In this document: piece by piece, positions 1 through 7,769 of the stretch | Layout: the number at the start of each line of letters is the position of its first letter | Numbering within the stretch: position 1 is the first letter of the stretch | Notes under the pieces: model-generated | Told to the model about the DNA's origin: nothing | Databases searched by the model: none | What the model saw: the letters and a program-made list of their open reading frames with translations, nothing else | Position numbers and translations under genes: made by a program | Source of the DNA: RYN-133 sp963785425 | Lineage (GTDB): Bacteria > Actinomycetota > Actinomycetes > Mycobacteriales > Jatrophihabitantaceae | Direction of reading: 5' to 3' | NCBI GenBank assembly: GCA_963785425.1 | Contig: CAWAVG010000003.1 | Span: 1-64,000, forward strand | DNA: 64,000 nt

Positions 1-878
1 CTCGACGCCACCGGTGGAGTGTACCGGGACGCGAGCACGTGGGTGGACGTGGCCGCCGTCGTGCGGGCGACCGTGGCGGCGGGCCGCGAGGCGCAATTTC
101 GCCGGCGCACCGGAACGCCCGGCCGATCGAGCGCTACCAGTGGCCGCTCGCCGCGGCCCTGCTTTGCCTCGGGCTGAGCCTCTGGCGCGAATTTCCGGTC
201 CGCCCTCGTCCGCGCGCCGTGCGCTGGGCGGCCGCGCTGCTCCTGCCTTTTCTCCTGGTCCGCGGTCCGGCCGATGCCGCGGAGGCCCCGGCTGCCCCGG
301 CCGCTGCACCCGGCGAACTGCTGAACCACCTCGTGGACCGTCTGGCCAATTCCGGCCGAAAGCCCACGCCGTTGGACTGGGCCGATCTCGCCCAGGATAC
401 GCTGACTTGGGGCCGGGAGTTTGCCGAAAGCGGCCAAGCCGTTCCGGCCGGCCCGGTCCGCGACGCCCTTGCCGGAGTGGACGAGGGCCGCCGGGCCGAT
501 CCGCGCGCGGCGGACTGGCCCAAGCTGGCCGACGAGTTGGGGGTCCTGCTGCGCGAGCCGCCGCCGCAGAAAAAGCCGCCGCCACCGCCCAAGTCGAAGT
601 CCTCCCAGAATCAGGAGCAGCAAAAAAACCAGCAGCAGGAGGACTCCAAACCGCCGCCGCAGGACGCGTCGGGATCACCCTCGACCGGCGGAGCGGAAAA
701 CCCGCCGCCACCGCCCACCGCCCCCTCCGCCGAAGCCGCCGAGGATCCCACCCTCACCGTGCCGCTTCAGCAATTGGAACACGTGAAGGAAGGCGATTCT
801 CCGGCCCGTCTTTTCCAGCTGTTGCAGCGGCAGAATCCGCCCTCCAAGCCGCCGCCGACCACGGCCAAACCATGGTGA
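1..878 (+). CDS. VWA-domain protein, BatB-like, C-terminal part (5' end outside window)
   Basis: Cut by the left edge, so only the end of the protein is visible. The first ~35 codons (frame 1) read like the end of a von Willebrand A domain (DATGGVYRDAS). After a frame change near 105-125 the protein continues with ERYQWPLAAALLCLGLSL, the membrane segment that typically follows the VWA domain in BatA/BatB. A second hydrophobic stretch lies near 235-275. Next come a helical region and a Pro/Gln/Lys-rich linker (about 560-740), and the protein ends at a TGA at 876-878. The ATG of BatD lies inside the last codons (872), so the two are translationally coupled. Bat proteins act at the membrane and are linked to stress or oxygen tolerance; the biochemical role is unproven. 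BatB identity is inferred from the neighbour order. Confidence 0.6.
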   Translation, partial: RRHRWSVPGREHVGGRGRRRAGDRGGGPRGAISPAHRNARPIERYQWPLAAALLCLGLSLWREFPVRPRPRAVRWAAALLLPFLLVRGPADAAEAPAAPAAAPGELLNHLVDRLANSGRKPTPLDWADLAQDTLTWGREFAESGQAVPAGPVRDALAGVDEGRRADPRAADWPKLADELGVLLREPPPQKKPPPPPKSKSSQNQEQQKNQQQEDSKPPPQDASGSPSTGGAENPPPPPTAPSAEAAEDPTLTVPLQQLEHVKEGDSPARLFQLLQRQNPPSKPPPTTAKPW

Positions 879-2304
879 TGTTCCGTAATCTGTTCTTGGT
901 GTTTCTGGCGACGGCCGCCGCGCTGTCCGCCCAGACGATCGCGTGGACTCCGCCAGGCGGACGAATCGCGGTCGGCCAGACCGTGCAGTTTCAGCTGATT
1001 TGCCGCGACTGCCAGCCCACGGCCACGCCGGTTCCTCCCAAAGTGGACGGCCTGATCCTGCGGTATCAGGGGACGACGAGCAGTTTCGACTACACCTCCG
1101 GCGGAGCCGCCACGGCCCAGGTCAGCTTCGTCTTTCTCGCCCATTGGTCGAAGAACGCGAACCTGGTGATTCCTTCGTTCAGCGTCGTCACGAACCGGGG
1201 CAGCGTCACCGTTCCTGAAGCCGTGTTCGAACCGGCGGCCGCGACCGTCGGCGAAAGCGGCAAACCGCTGTCCTCGGCCGCCAGCGCCCGGTTGGAGGCG
1301 CGGCCGACGGAAGTGTGGGCCGGAAGGTCTTCTCCGTGGCCTACCGGATCGAGGCGGACGCCTCCTACCAACCGGATTTTGCCCATACCGCACCGGAATG
1401 GAGCACCCCGGTCTCACGGCGGAAGACTGGAGCGCCCCGGAAGGATACAGGCGCAGGCGCCGATGGGCCGCGGGTCGGCCTCACGTACCGGACGCACGCG
1501 ATTGCGAGCCGGGCCGGCGATTTCACGATTCAGCCCACTCGGCAATTGGTGAACCTGAACGTCGGAATGAATCTGTTCGGGTTCGCCCCCACTCCGCGTT
1601 ACGAGCAGTTCTCGGTCCCGAGCGAGCCGCTGTCGATCCACGCGCGGCCGTTGCCGGCGCCGCCCGACGGGTTCACCGGGGCCGTCGGCCATTTCACCAT
1701 CTCCTCCAGGATCGTGCCGCACCAGGCCGCCCTGCATGAGCCGATCACCTGGACCCTCCAGGTCTCCGGCACGGGCAACTGGCCCGCGATCAAAGGTCTC
1801 CCGCCGCGCCCGCTGCCCGCCGATTTCAAGGTCGTCCATCCGCAGGTGCAGCGCACCCCGGCGGCGGGCCGGCTCTTCGAAGGCGCGATGAGCGAAGACC
1901 TCGTGCTCGTGCCGTCCAAGGCCGGGCACTACACCCTGCCCGCGCTGGAGTGGGTCTATTTTGATCCCGAGGCGGGCAGTTATCGCACCGCCGCCACCAA
2001 GCCCGAGGAAATTGAGATCACCGCCCCTCCCGCCGGCTCGCCTGAAGCCGATGCCGGAGCCGACAGCCCCGGCGGGCGCGAATGGCCCGGCGCACCCGAA
2101 TCGCCGCACGGCCTCCCCGCCGATCCGCTGCCGACCGGCAGCGTTTCCGCCGCGCCGCTCGCCACCGGCGCCTTGACGGCGGCTTGCCTCGCCCCGTTCG
2201 GCGCGGTTCTCCTGCTCTGGCTCGGGCTTTCCTTGCGCCGCGCCCGCGAGCGCGACCCGGCCGCCCGCGTCAGGCGGCCTGGCAGCGGCAGGCTGAAGCG
2301 GTGA
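872..2304 (+). CDS. batD: BatD-family protein (frameshifted)
   Basis: Begins with a signal peptide (MVMFRNLFLVFLATAAALSA) at the ATG at 872, which overlaps the end of the VWA gene. Beta-rich repeats follow, as in BatD/oxygen-tolerance proteins (segments such as GQTVQFQL, ITWTLQVSGTGNW, LPALEWVYFDPEAGSY). A hydrophobic anchor near 2,150-2,235 is followed by a basic tail. The reading frame changes near 1,315, and a compensated pair of shifts lies near 1,400-1,450. The length is 3n+2, so indels are present. After the nominal stop at 2,304, protein-like sequence continues in other frames (for example LRARLRAWQSEASLAWGL at about 2,345-2,400) into the TPR gene. The true gene may therefore be longer or fused to the next. 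The role is a periplasm-facing partner of BatA/B, known only from the family. Confidence 0.7.
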
Positions 2305-2364
2305 ACGGGTCGCGGCGCCGGCCGCCGCCGCCGACCCCGCTCTCCTCCGTGCCCGCCTGCGCGC

Positions 2365-3356
2365 GTGGCAAAGCGAGGCATCGCTGGCCTGGGGACTGAA
2401 CCAGCCGGGCTCCCGGAACGCTTCCAAAACCCCGAACAGGAGCGGCTGTGGGCGGAAGCGGATGCGGCCATCTACGGCAGCAAGCCGGCGTTGCCGCCGG
2501 ATTGGACGGCGCGGGCAGGAGCCGTGTTGCGCGCCGCCCCGCCGCCCCGCTTCCACTGGCGCCGGGCGCTGCTGCTGCGGAATCTCCTCCCGGGGTCGGC
2601 CATGCTGGTGGCCGGGGTGGCGGCGGGTTTGCTGGTCGCCGCCCGCGCGGGGGCCGCTCCGGCCGACGCGGGCCGGGCTGAGTACTCGGCGGGCCACTAC
2701 GCCGCGGCCGAGGCGGCCTGGCGCCAGGCGTCGCCGCTCGATGCGGGCGCGCGGCACGATCTTTCGCTCGCACTGGCGCAGCAGGGAAAGTGGAACGAGG
2801 CCGCAGCCGAGGCGGCGGCCGCGTTTGTCCAGCGCCCGGCCGATCCGGAAATCTTCCGGCAGCTGTCCGCCGCGTGCGAAATGGCGAATCTGGCGCCGGG
2901 CCCGCTGACCCCGTTCCTGACGTCCACGCGGGCGACCCGCATCGCCCGGCTGCTCTCGCCCGCGCAGTGGCAGCAGTGCGCGCCGATCGCCGCCAGCCTG
3001 CTCGCGCTGGCGGTGCCGCCCTGGTCCTGCTGCGCGCCTACTCTCCCGGCCGCCGCGGCCCGCTGCTTCTGACCGCAGCCATCTTGCTTTTCCTGGTGGG
3101 GGCCGCCGGCGGCGTGGGCGCGCGCATCGCCCACCTCGCGTACGGCGTCGCCGCCGACCCGGCCGCGTGCTTCGTGGTCCACAACGGCACTCTGCGCTCG
3201 ATCCCCACCGAAGCGGTGCCGAACCAGGCGAGCACGCCGGTGACCGCCGGCTCGATCGCGGTCCCGGATCGCACGTACCTCGGTTGGGTCCGCCTGCGTT
3301 TCAGCGACGGCAGCGCGGGCTGGCTGCGCCGCGGCGAGGTTCTGCCTCTCTGGTGA
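2365..3356 (+). CDS. BatE-like TPR protein with C-terminal SH3-like domain (frameshifted)
   Basis: The N-terminal segment (LWAEADAAIYG, PPDWTARAGA) is followed by a membrane segment, then TPR-like helices (AEYSAGHYAAAEAAWRQA, HDLSLALAQQGKWNEAA). A helical region follows, then a second membrane segment (LLLTAAILLFLVG after a frame change near 3,010). The C-terminal ~70 residues resemble a bacterial SH3 domain (YLGWVRLRFSDGSAGWLRRGEVLPLW). TPR plus SH3 downstream of BatD matches BatE. I see no convincing independent start codon. The reading from BatD into this gene passes through several frames without an obvious gap, so a single BatD-TPR-SH3 polypeptide of about 830 residues is possible. Confidence 0.55.
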
Positions 3357-3388
3357 CCCCCAACCGTCTCCGCCAGCAGGACTCGCGC

Positions 3389-3492
3389 TGTAGCCCGGCT
3401 CGCGCTGTAGATCCAATCTTGGACTACGCCGGAGATCGAATGGCGCCGTGTAGCCCGGCTCGCGCTGTAGATCCAATCTTGGACTACGCCGG
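3389..3492. repeat. Two direct copies of a 44-bp repeat
   Basis: Positions 3,389-3,432 and 3,449-3,492 are identical over 44 bp, each containing CTGTAGATCCAATCTTGGAC. The period is 60 bp, and a shared GAATGGCGCC lies just after each copy. A diverged inverted relative (GAGATTGGATCTACA) occurs at 7,742-7,756, again beside the end of a gene (rlmJ). The array fills the tail-to-tail gap between the BatE-like gene and the Nudix gene. Confidence 0.85.
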
Positions 3493-3523
3493 GCGAATGA
3501 ATGGCGCCGACGAGCGCTTGCGC

Positions 3524-3598
3524 TGTAGCCGGGGTCGCTGACCCCGGCAAATCGCGAGAATCTGGACCGATTTGCCGGGGTCAGCGACCCCGGCTACA
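3524..3598. repeat. Palindromic dispersed repeat, short-loop form, copy 1
   Basis: A perfect inverted repeat: two 31-bp arms (3,524-3,554 and 3,568-3,598) around a 13-bp loop. Each arm contains its own small hairpin (CCGGGGTC-gct-GACCCCGG), so each arm can fold alone or pair with the other. Copy 2 at 17,234-17,308 is identical over all 75 bp. Degenerate half copies continue at 3,600-3,632 (GCGACCCCGGCTACA and relatives). It lies in a tail-to-tail gap and may also serve as a two-way terminator. Confidence 0.9.
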
Positions 3599-3627
3599 GC
3601 GCGACCCCGGCTACAGTGCGACCCGGG

Positions 3628-4193
3628 CTACATCTTCCCGACTGGACGCGCCGTCTTCGCGACCATCCGCAGCAGCGACGACCCGGCGCGACGGCCGCCA
3701 CCTCCTTCAGCGGAAACCAGCGTAGGTCGTGGGACTCCTCCGAAATCTGCAGCGGGGCCGCCGGGTCGGCTTCGACCAGAAACCGGAAATCGTAGTGCCA
3801 GTGCGCCGGCTCGGCCCCGCGGCGCGGGAATCCGGTGGCGGTCGAAATCGAACAGTTCCGGTGACACCAGCCGCGGCCCGGCCAAGCCCGTCTCCTCCCG
3901 CGCCTCGCGCAGCGCCACGGCGGACAAATCCGGATCTCCGTCCGCATGGCCGCCGGGCTGCAGCCAGCGGTCCAGCTTCCGATGCTGCACCAGCAGCGTC
4001 TGGTCGCGCTGCCGGATCACGATCCAGGCCGACCCGGTCAGATGGCCGTGCCAGACACGTGCGCCAGAGGCAGTCCGGATGGCGCGCCAATGAAGCTCAG
4101 ACCATCGCGGCAGCCATCGCCGCTTCCTCGTTTCGCCAGCGGCCGCCGGCCGATGCCGCCGCAGGCAGCGCCGCGGGCGTGCGTCAGCGCCAT
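3628..4193 (-). CDS. Nudix hydrolase (frameshifted)
   Basis: On the minus strand the Nudix box is clear: GGHADGDPDLSAVALREAR followed by EETGL, containing the core REAREETG that binds divalent metal. Before it is SAWIVIRQRDQTLLVQHRKL and after it HWHYDFRFLVEAD and SHDLRWFPLKEV, as in the Nudix family that ends with a W-x-P strand. The reading changes frame near 4,040, 3,830 and 3,700. The C-terminus is RMVAKTARPVGKM. The start is uncertain: an ATG at 4,193 overlaps the stop of the LOG gene, which suggests translational coupling. The substrate is unknown; the family hydrolyses nucleoside diphosphates linked to another moiety. Confidence 0.7.
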
Positions 4194-4758
4194 AGCTGTT
4201 CGGCCTGGTAGGCGGCCGGGTTCTCCAGGTGCGGCCAGATCTCGTCCACGGTGGCGCGCGACCGCATACAGCCCCTCCAGGCTGCGAAAGCGTTCCTGGC
4301 CGCATGCGCGTCGAAAAACCGCAGCAGGTCGTCGTAGAAGCCGCGCTGGTTGAGGAACACGAACGGCTTGTCGAATCGCGCGAGATAGCGCAGCGTGAGC
4401 ACCTCGGAGATTTCCTCCAGCGTGCCGATGCCCGCCCGGCAGCGCCAGAAAGGCGTCGGCCCGCGCGATCATCGCCGCCTTGCGCTCCGCCATGGTGAGC
4501 ACGGTGAGCATTTCGTCGGCCGCCGAGATACGCCAGTTCCCGCAGCTTCATGAATTCGGGGATCACGCCCACCACCGTCGCCGCCGCTCGTCCTTCACGC
4601 CGCGGGCCACGGCGCCCATCAGCCCGGTCTTGCCGCCGCCGTAGACCAGGCCCCAGCCCCGCCGCGGCATCTCCCGGCCGAGCGCTTCGGCCGTCGGCAT
4701 AATATCCGGCGCCAGGTTCGGCGCTGGAGGAGCAGTAGACGCAGAGCAGTTTGGGCAT
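4184..4758 (-). CDS. LOG-family protein (TIGR00730, nucleotide 5'-monophosphate phosphoribohydrolase-like), frameshifted
   Basis: Starts MPKLLCVYCSSS at 4,758 (an upstream ATG at 4,779 is possible). It then follows the family pattern: VVGVIPEFMKLRELA, the switch AERKAAMIARADAFLALPGG, and, across a frame break, the GTLEEISE part of the PGGxGTxxE motif. The end is LTLRYLARFDKPFVFLNQ, GFYDDLLRFFD and a C-terminus AAYQAEQLWR. PGGxGTxxE binds the phosphoribosyl part of nucleotide substrates. Family members release a free base, such as a cytokinin, from a nucleoside monophosphate. The length is 3n+2, so indels are present. It lies directly upstream of the Nudix gene, and both are nucleotide-directed hydrolases. 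Confidence 0.75.
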
Positions 4759-4794
4759 CGACTCGGGAAGGGGATGCATGAATTTTTCTAACCC

Positions 4795-5639
4795 GTGCGA
4801 GGTCAAGGACATTGCCCCGGGTATCGCGGACGGCTGGCGCCCTCGCCCACCGGCTATCTGCACTCGGGCCACGCCCGAACCTTCTGGATCGCGGCGGAAC
4901 GCGCGCGCGCCGCCGGCGGCGAACTGCTGCTGCGCAACGACGATCTCGACCGCGACCGGTGCCGGCCGGAATACGTCGACGGCCATGCGCGAGGATCTGG
5001 CCTGGCTCGGCCTGGCGTGGCGCGCGCCGATGATCACCCAGAGCGAGCGCCTGCCGCTGTACCGCGCGGCGTTCGAGCAGCTCCGTCGCGGCCGGGCTCG
5101 TCTATCCCTGCTGCGTTCGCGCCGCGAGGTGCAGGCGGCCGTGCGCGCGCCGCACGAAGCGGACGAGGCCGACGAACCGCTCTACCCCGGCACCTGCCGG
5201 CCCGCGCCGGGACCGCCCGTGGCCGCCGTGGTCGGCAGACGCCAACTGGCGTTTCCGCGTCCCGGACGGCGCGCGCCTCGCCTTTCGCGATGGCACCTGG
5301 GCCGACAGCTCGGCCGTCGCCGGCCGCGACTTCGGCGATTTCGTCGTCTGGCGCCGCGACGGCCTGCCCAGCTACCAGCTCGCCTGCGCGGTGGACGACG
5401 CGGAAATGGGCATCACCGAAGTCGTGCGCGGCGCCGACCTGGTGCTCTCCACGTTTCGCCAACTGCTACTTCTGGACGCCCTGGGCCGCCGGCGCCGGCC
5501 TATTATCACTGCGATCTGGTGCGCGACGCGCGGCGAGCGGCTCGCGAAGCGCCACGACGCCCTCAGCCTGCGCGCGCTGCGCGCGCAGGGCTTGTCCCCG
5601 GCGGACGTCGTGTGCTCGCTTCGCAGCTCGTCGCCATGA
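4795..5639 (+). CDS. gluQ: Glutamyl-Q tRNA(Asp) synthetase (frameshifted)
   Basis: GluQ-RS is a class I aminoacyl-tRNA synthetase paralogue that attaches glutamate to queuosine in tRNA(Asp). Seen here: the N-terminal GRLAPSPTGYLHSGHAR with the HIGH-like signature HSGH; RNDDLDRDRCRPEY; a cysteine-containing segment (VYPCxRSRREVQAAV) matching the zinc region; SYQLACAVDDAEMGITEVVR; and the KMSKS equivalent AKRHDALSLR near the end. It lacks the anticodon-binding domain of GluRS, as expected at about 280 residues. At least four frame changes occur (near 4,985, 5,090, 5,235 and 5,490). The start is uncertain; GTG 4,795 keeps the frame. The stop TGA overlaps the next ATG (ATGA at 5,636). Confidence 0.75.
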
Positions 5640-6165
5640 ACGCGGTGATCGGCGTCATCAACGTTTCGGACCGCGCCAGCGCCGGGCGTGTACGCGGACC
5701 TGCCCGGGCAGGCGTGCGTCGCCCTGCTGCGCGAGTGGCTCACGACCCCGTTCGACGTCGACTACGCCGTCGTGCCGGACGAGCAGGACCGCATCGACGC
5801 GGAACTGCGGCGGATGGCCGACGAGGCCGGCGCTGCTGCCTGATCGTGACGACCGGCGGCACCGGCCCCGCGCCCCGCGACGTCACACCGGAGGCGACGG
5901 CGGCGGTCTGCTCGCAAACTGCTCCCCGGCTTCGGCGAACAGATGCGCCAGGCGTCGCTCAAGTTCGTGCCCACCGCCATCCTCTCGCGTCAGACCGCCG
6001 GCATTCGCGGGCGCACGCCTCATCGTCAATCTGCCCGGCCGGCCCAAAGCGATCCGGGAAAACCTGGAGGCGGTGTTCCCCGCGATTCCCTATTGCATCG
6101 ACCTGATCGGCGGCCCGCGCCTGGAGACCCACGCTTCGGTCATGCCCGTCTTCCGGCCCCAGTAG
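5636..6165 (+). CDS. mog: Molybdopterin adenylyltransferase, Mog/MoaB family (frameshifted)
   Basis: Starts MNAVIGVINVSDRASAG at the ATG overlapping the gluQ stop. The family motif TTGGTGPAPRDVTPEA (TGGTG-x3-RDVTPE) binds molybdopterin. A frame change leads to IVNLPGRPKAIRENLEAVFP and the C-terminus HASVMPVFRPQ. One extra G in GCCGGGCGTG (about 5,690) explains the first break. The length is 3n+2, consistent with two indels. Mog adenylylates molybdopterin before molybdenum insertion in molybdenum cofactor synthesis. No other moa/moe genes are visible nearby. At about 175 residues it is close to the usual Mog size. Confidence 0.8.
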
Positions 6166-6187
6166 AAGCGGCGGCCGCCGCTTCTAC
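6162..6187. terminator. 26-bp perfect palindrome between convergent genes
   Basis: A perfect inverted repeat with 13-bp arms (GTAGAAGCGGCGG and its complement) and no loop. It starts at the stop codon of mog and ends beside the stop of the convergent MazG-like gene. Position and symmetry suggest a bidirectional terminator, although no U-tract follows. Confidence 0.55.
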
Positions 6188-6555
6188 TTAGAGTTCGGTA
6201 TACTTCTCCGCGCCGGCCCTTCGCCTTCTCCACCGGGTACTTGTGCGCGTTGGCGGCCATCTTCGCCTCGATCGCTGCGGCGAGATCCAAGCCGGTCGTG
6301 TTGGCGAATTCCAGGGCGTAGATCACGACATCGGCCAGTTCGTCGGCGATTTTCCCGCGCTTTGCCGGATCCTGCAGCGATCGCCGCGGACTCTCCGGCG
6401 TGCACCAGAGGAAATGCTCCATCAGCTCGCCGGCCTCCGCCGCCAGCGCCATGCTGAGGTTCTTCGGCGCGTGAAACTGCTCCCAGTCGCGCTCGCGCGC
6501 GAACGCCATCACGCGCTCGCTTCACCTCTGCCAGCGTGGTCGTGGAATCCGTCAT
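6188..6555 (-). CDS. MazG-like nucleotide pyrophosphohydrolase (frameshifted)
   Basis: About 120 residues, starting MTDSTTTLAEVK at 6,555. The body shows the all-alpha NTP-pyrophosphatase pattern: REREWEQFHAPKNLSMALAAEA-type helix, then EAGELMEHFLW (E-x2-E metal ligands), KIADELADVVIYALEFAN (E-x2-D ligands) and AIEAKMAANAHKYPVEKAKGR. The C-terminus is EKYTEL after a one-base frame correction near 6,210; another break lies near 6,500. These small MazG-like (RS21-C6/iMazG) enzymes hydrolyse non-canonical or excess dNTPs to monophosphates. It is single-domain, unlike E. coli MazG, and convergent with mog. Confidence 0.8.
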
Positions 6556-6581
6556 GAGAAAACAGGGCAGAAATATTTGCT

Positions 6582-6597
6582 TGGCACAAGAGCTGCA
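6582..6597 (+). promoter_or_regulatory. Possible sigma-54 (-24/-12) promoter
   Basis: TGGCAC-N7-GCA: the sequence TGGCACAAGAGCTGCA has GG and GC dinucleotides 12 bp apart, close to the sigma-54 consensus. It lies in the 287-bp gap 6,556-6,842, about 245 bp upstream of the Hsp20-like gene. That gap also has a short open frame at 6,625-6,765 (46 codons, ATG, no recognisable domain) that I do not call as a gene. The distance to the Hsp20 gene is long, so the assignment is weak. Confidence 0.3.
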
Positions 6598-6842
6598 TTC
6601 GTCCAGAGGCTAACTTCTGTTCCAATGAACCGGCAGCATCATCAACCCGCCATCCGCGTCGGCGCTTCGTTTACGAAGGCCTGCACGCTCATGGGCTGCG
6701 GGTGGCTGCCGGTTGTTATTTCCAATTGGAACAAACAGCAGACCGGCGCGGGCTTCCCGGCCTGAACCTCCGATAATCGGAATAGTTCAGCAACCTGAAG
6801 CCCGGAGGTCCCAACCCCGAGGAGGCGACAGCCATTCCCACC

Positions 6843-7222
6843 ATGAACACCATGATCACATCCACCGAAGCGTTCCGCCGGCCGTTCTACGACTGCCGCG
6901 ATCAGGCGGACGCGCTGCAGCTGGTGGTCTACGTCCCCGGCGTCGAAGCCGCGGGCGTGAACATCGAAGCGCGCGGCCCCGATCTGAGGATCACCGCGTG
7001 CAAGACCCATTTCGTCCGCGTCAACTGGCAGGCCCTGCATCTCGAAGCGCGCGCAGCGCGACTACCGGCTGAGCCTGCGGCTCGGCCGCGGCTACGCCTT
7101 CGAGGCGATGGACGCGCAGCTGCACGACGGCGTGCTCACAATCACCCTGCCGAAGCGCGCCGCGCTGCGGGACGGCGGCGCTGCGTCCCGCAGCATTGCC
7201 GGCCCTGCGCCGCGTCGCCTGA
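6843..7222 (+). CDS. Hsp20/alpha-crystallin-like protein (frameshifted)
   Basis: The start ATG at 6,843 is preceded by GAGGAGG (about 6,820). It reads ADALQLVVYVPGVEAAGVNI and EARGPDLRIT, the first strands of an alpha-crystallin domain. After a frame change near 7,060 it continues RDYRLSLRLGRGYAFEAMDA and AQLHDGVLTITLPKR, the typical Hsp20 ending in which LHDGVLTITLPK is diagnostic. One more shift near 7,195 gives ALRRVA and a stop at 7,220-7,222. The length of 3n+2 fits two indels, giving about 125 residues. Small heat-shock proteins hold unfolding clients without ATP. A second ATG (codon 4) is also usable. Confidence 0.7.
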
Positions 7223-7322
7223 CGAGCACCTCATTTCGAGGCAGGTCTTCACCCCGGCAGAAAATCGACGCAAACCACCGACACGATGAAACACTTCGTG
7301 TCGGTGTTGGTCCTACCGCCGC

Positions 7323-7514
7323 ATGACGTTCTCGATCCCGTACTATCGCCCGACCGCACCCGAGTTCCCGGCCCGTTTGCCGGTGGAACCCGCCGCGGAC
7401 GCGCCGTGGCACCAGTGGATCTTCAAGGCGCCGCCGCTGCAGGTGCATCCGCCGCGCGTCGACGTCCGCGAAATCGGCGCCGCCCTCACTGGTCGCGCCG
7501 AACCTGCCCGCTGA
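7323..7514 (+). CDS. Hypothetical protein, 63 residues
   Basis: The open frame starts at ATG 7,323 and ends at the TGA at 7,512-7,514, just before the long palindrome. It is proline-rich (FSIPYYRPTAPEFPARLPVE) with a PWHQWIFKAPPLQVHPP segment. No domain, signal peptide or membrane segment is recognised. It ends beside a terminator-like palindrome and in the same strand context as the Hsp20 gene, which supports but does not prove that it is real. Confidence 0.35.
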   Translation: MTFSIPYYRPTAPEFPARLPVEPAADAPWHQWIFKAPPLQVHPPRVDVREIGAALTGRAEPAR

Positions 7515-7527
7515 GTGTAGAAGCGGC

Positions 7528-7597
7528 CGCCGAGAAGGGGTCATGTGTTGACACGTGACAAGCTTGTCACGTGTCAACACATGACCCCTTCTCGGCG
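7528..7597. repeat. 70-bp perfect palindrome
   Basis: The arms are 35 bp each, with their centre between 7,562 and 7,563 inside an AAGCTT, and no loop. The arms contain AAGGGGTCATGTGTTGACAC. It starts 14 bp after the stop of the 63-residue gene and abuts the next palindromic repeat at 7,599. It could be a strong cruciform or terminator, or the footprint of a fold-back sequencing artefact. Confidence 0.9.
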
Positions 7598-7598
7598 T

Positions 7599-7696
7599 TG
7601 TAGCCGGGGTCGCTGACCCCGGCAAAACGGGCGGACGGCAAAGCCGCTGCGAACAATTCTGTGCCTCCGGCGCCGGGGTCAGCGACCCCGGCTACA
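7599..7696. repeat. Palindromic dispersed repeat, long-loop form, copy 1
   Basis: It has the same outer arms as the short form (TGTAGCCGGGGTCGCTGACC at the left, its complement ending 7,696 at the right) but a loop of about 50 bp. That loop is a diverged reverse complement of the loop in the copy at 14,823-14,923. The two long-loop copies are therefore the same element inserted in opposite directions. This copy lies between the end of the 63-residue gene and the end of rlmJ. Confidence 0.85.
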
Positions 7697-7769
7697 ACGC
7701 AAGCGCTCATCGGCGCCGATCCATTGGCTGGGCGAAGTCCGAGATTGGATCTACAACCGGCACAACCGG

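Noticed and set aside
14..1552. Long open frames antisense or in other frames over real genes (for example in the Bat cluster, over uvrB and over dxs)
   Set aside because: High G+C leaves few stops in all frames. Their translations are Arg/Pro/Gly-rich shadows without domain patterns, while another frame matches a known family at every position.
3389..3492. CRISPR-like array
   Set aside because: Only two copies of a 44-bp unit, the spacing is itself repetitive, and there are no cas genes.
3542..3725. Small open frames made of PGSATPAT-type and SRGS-type peptides around the palindromic repeats
   Set aside because: They are translations of the repeat arms themselves, appear at each repeat copy on both strands, and have no ribosome sites.
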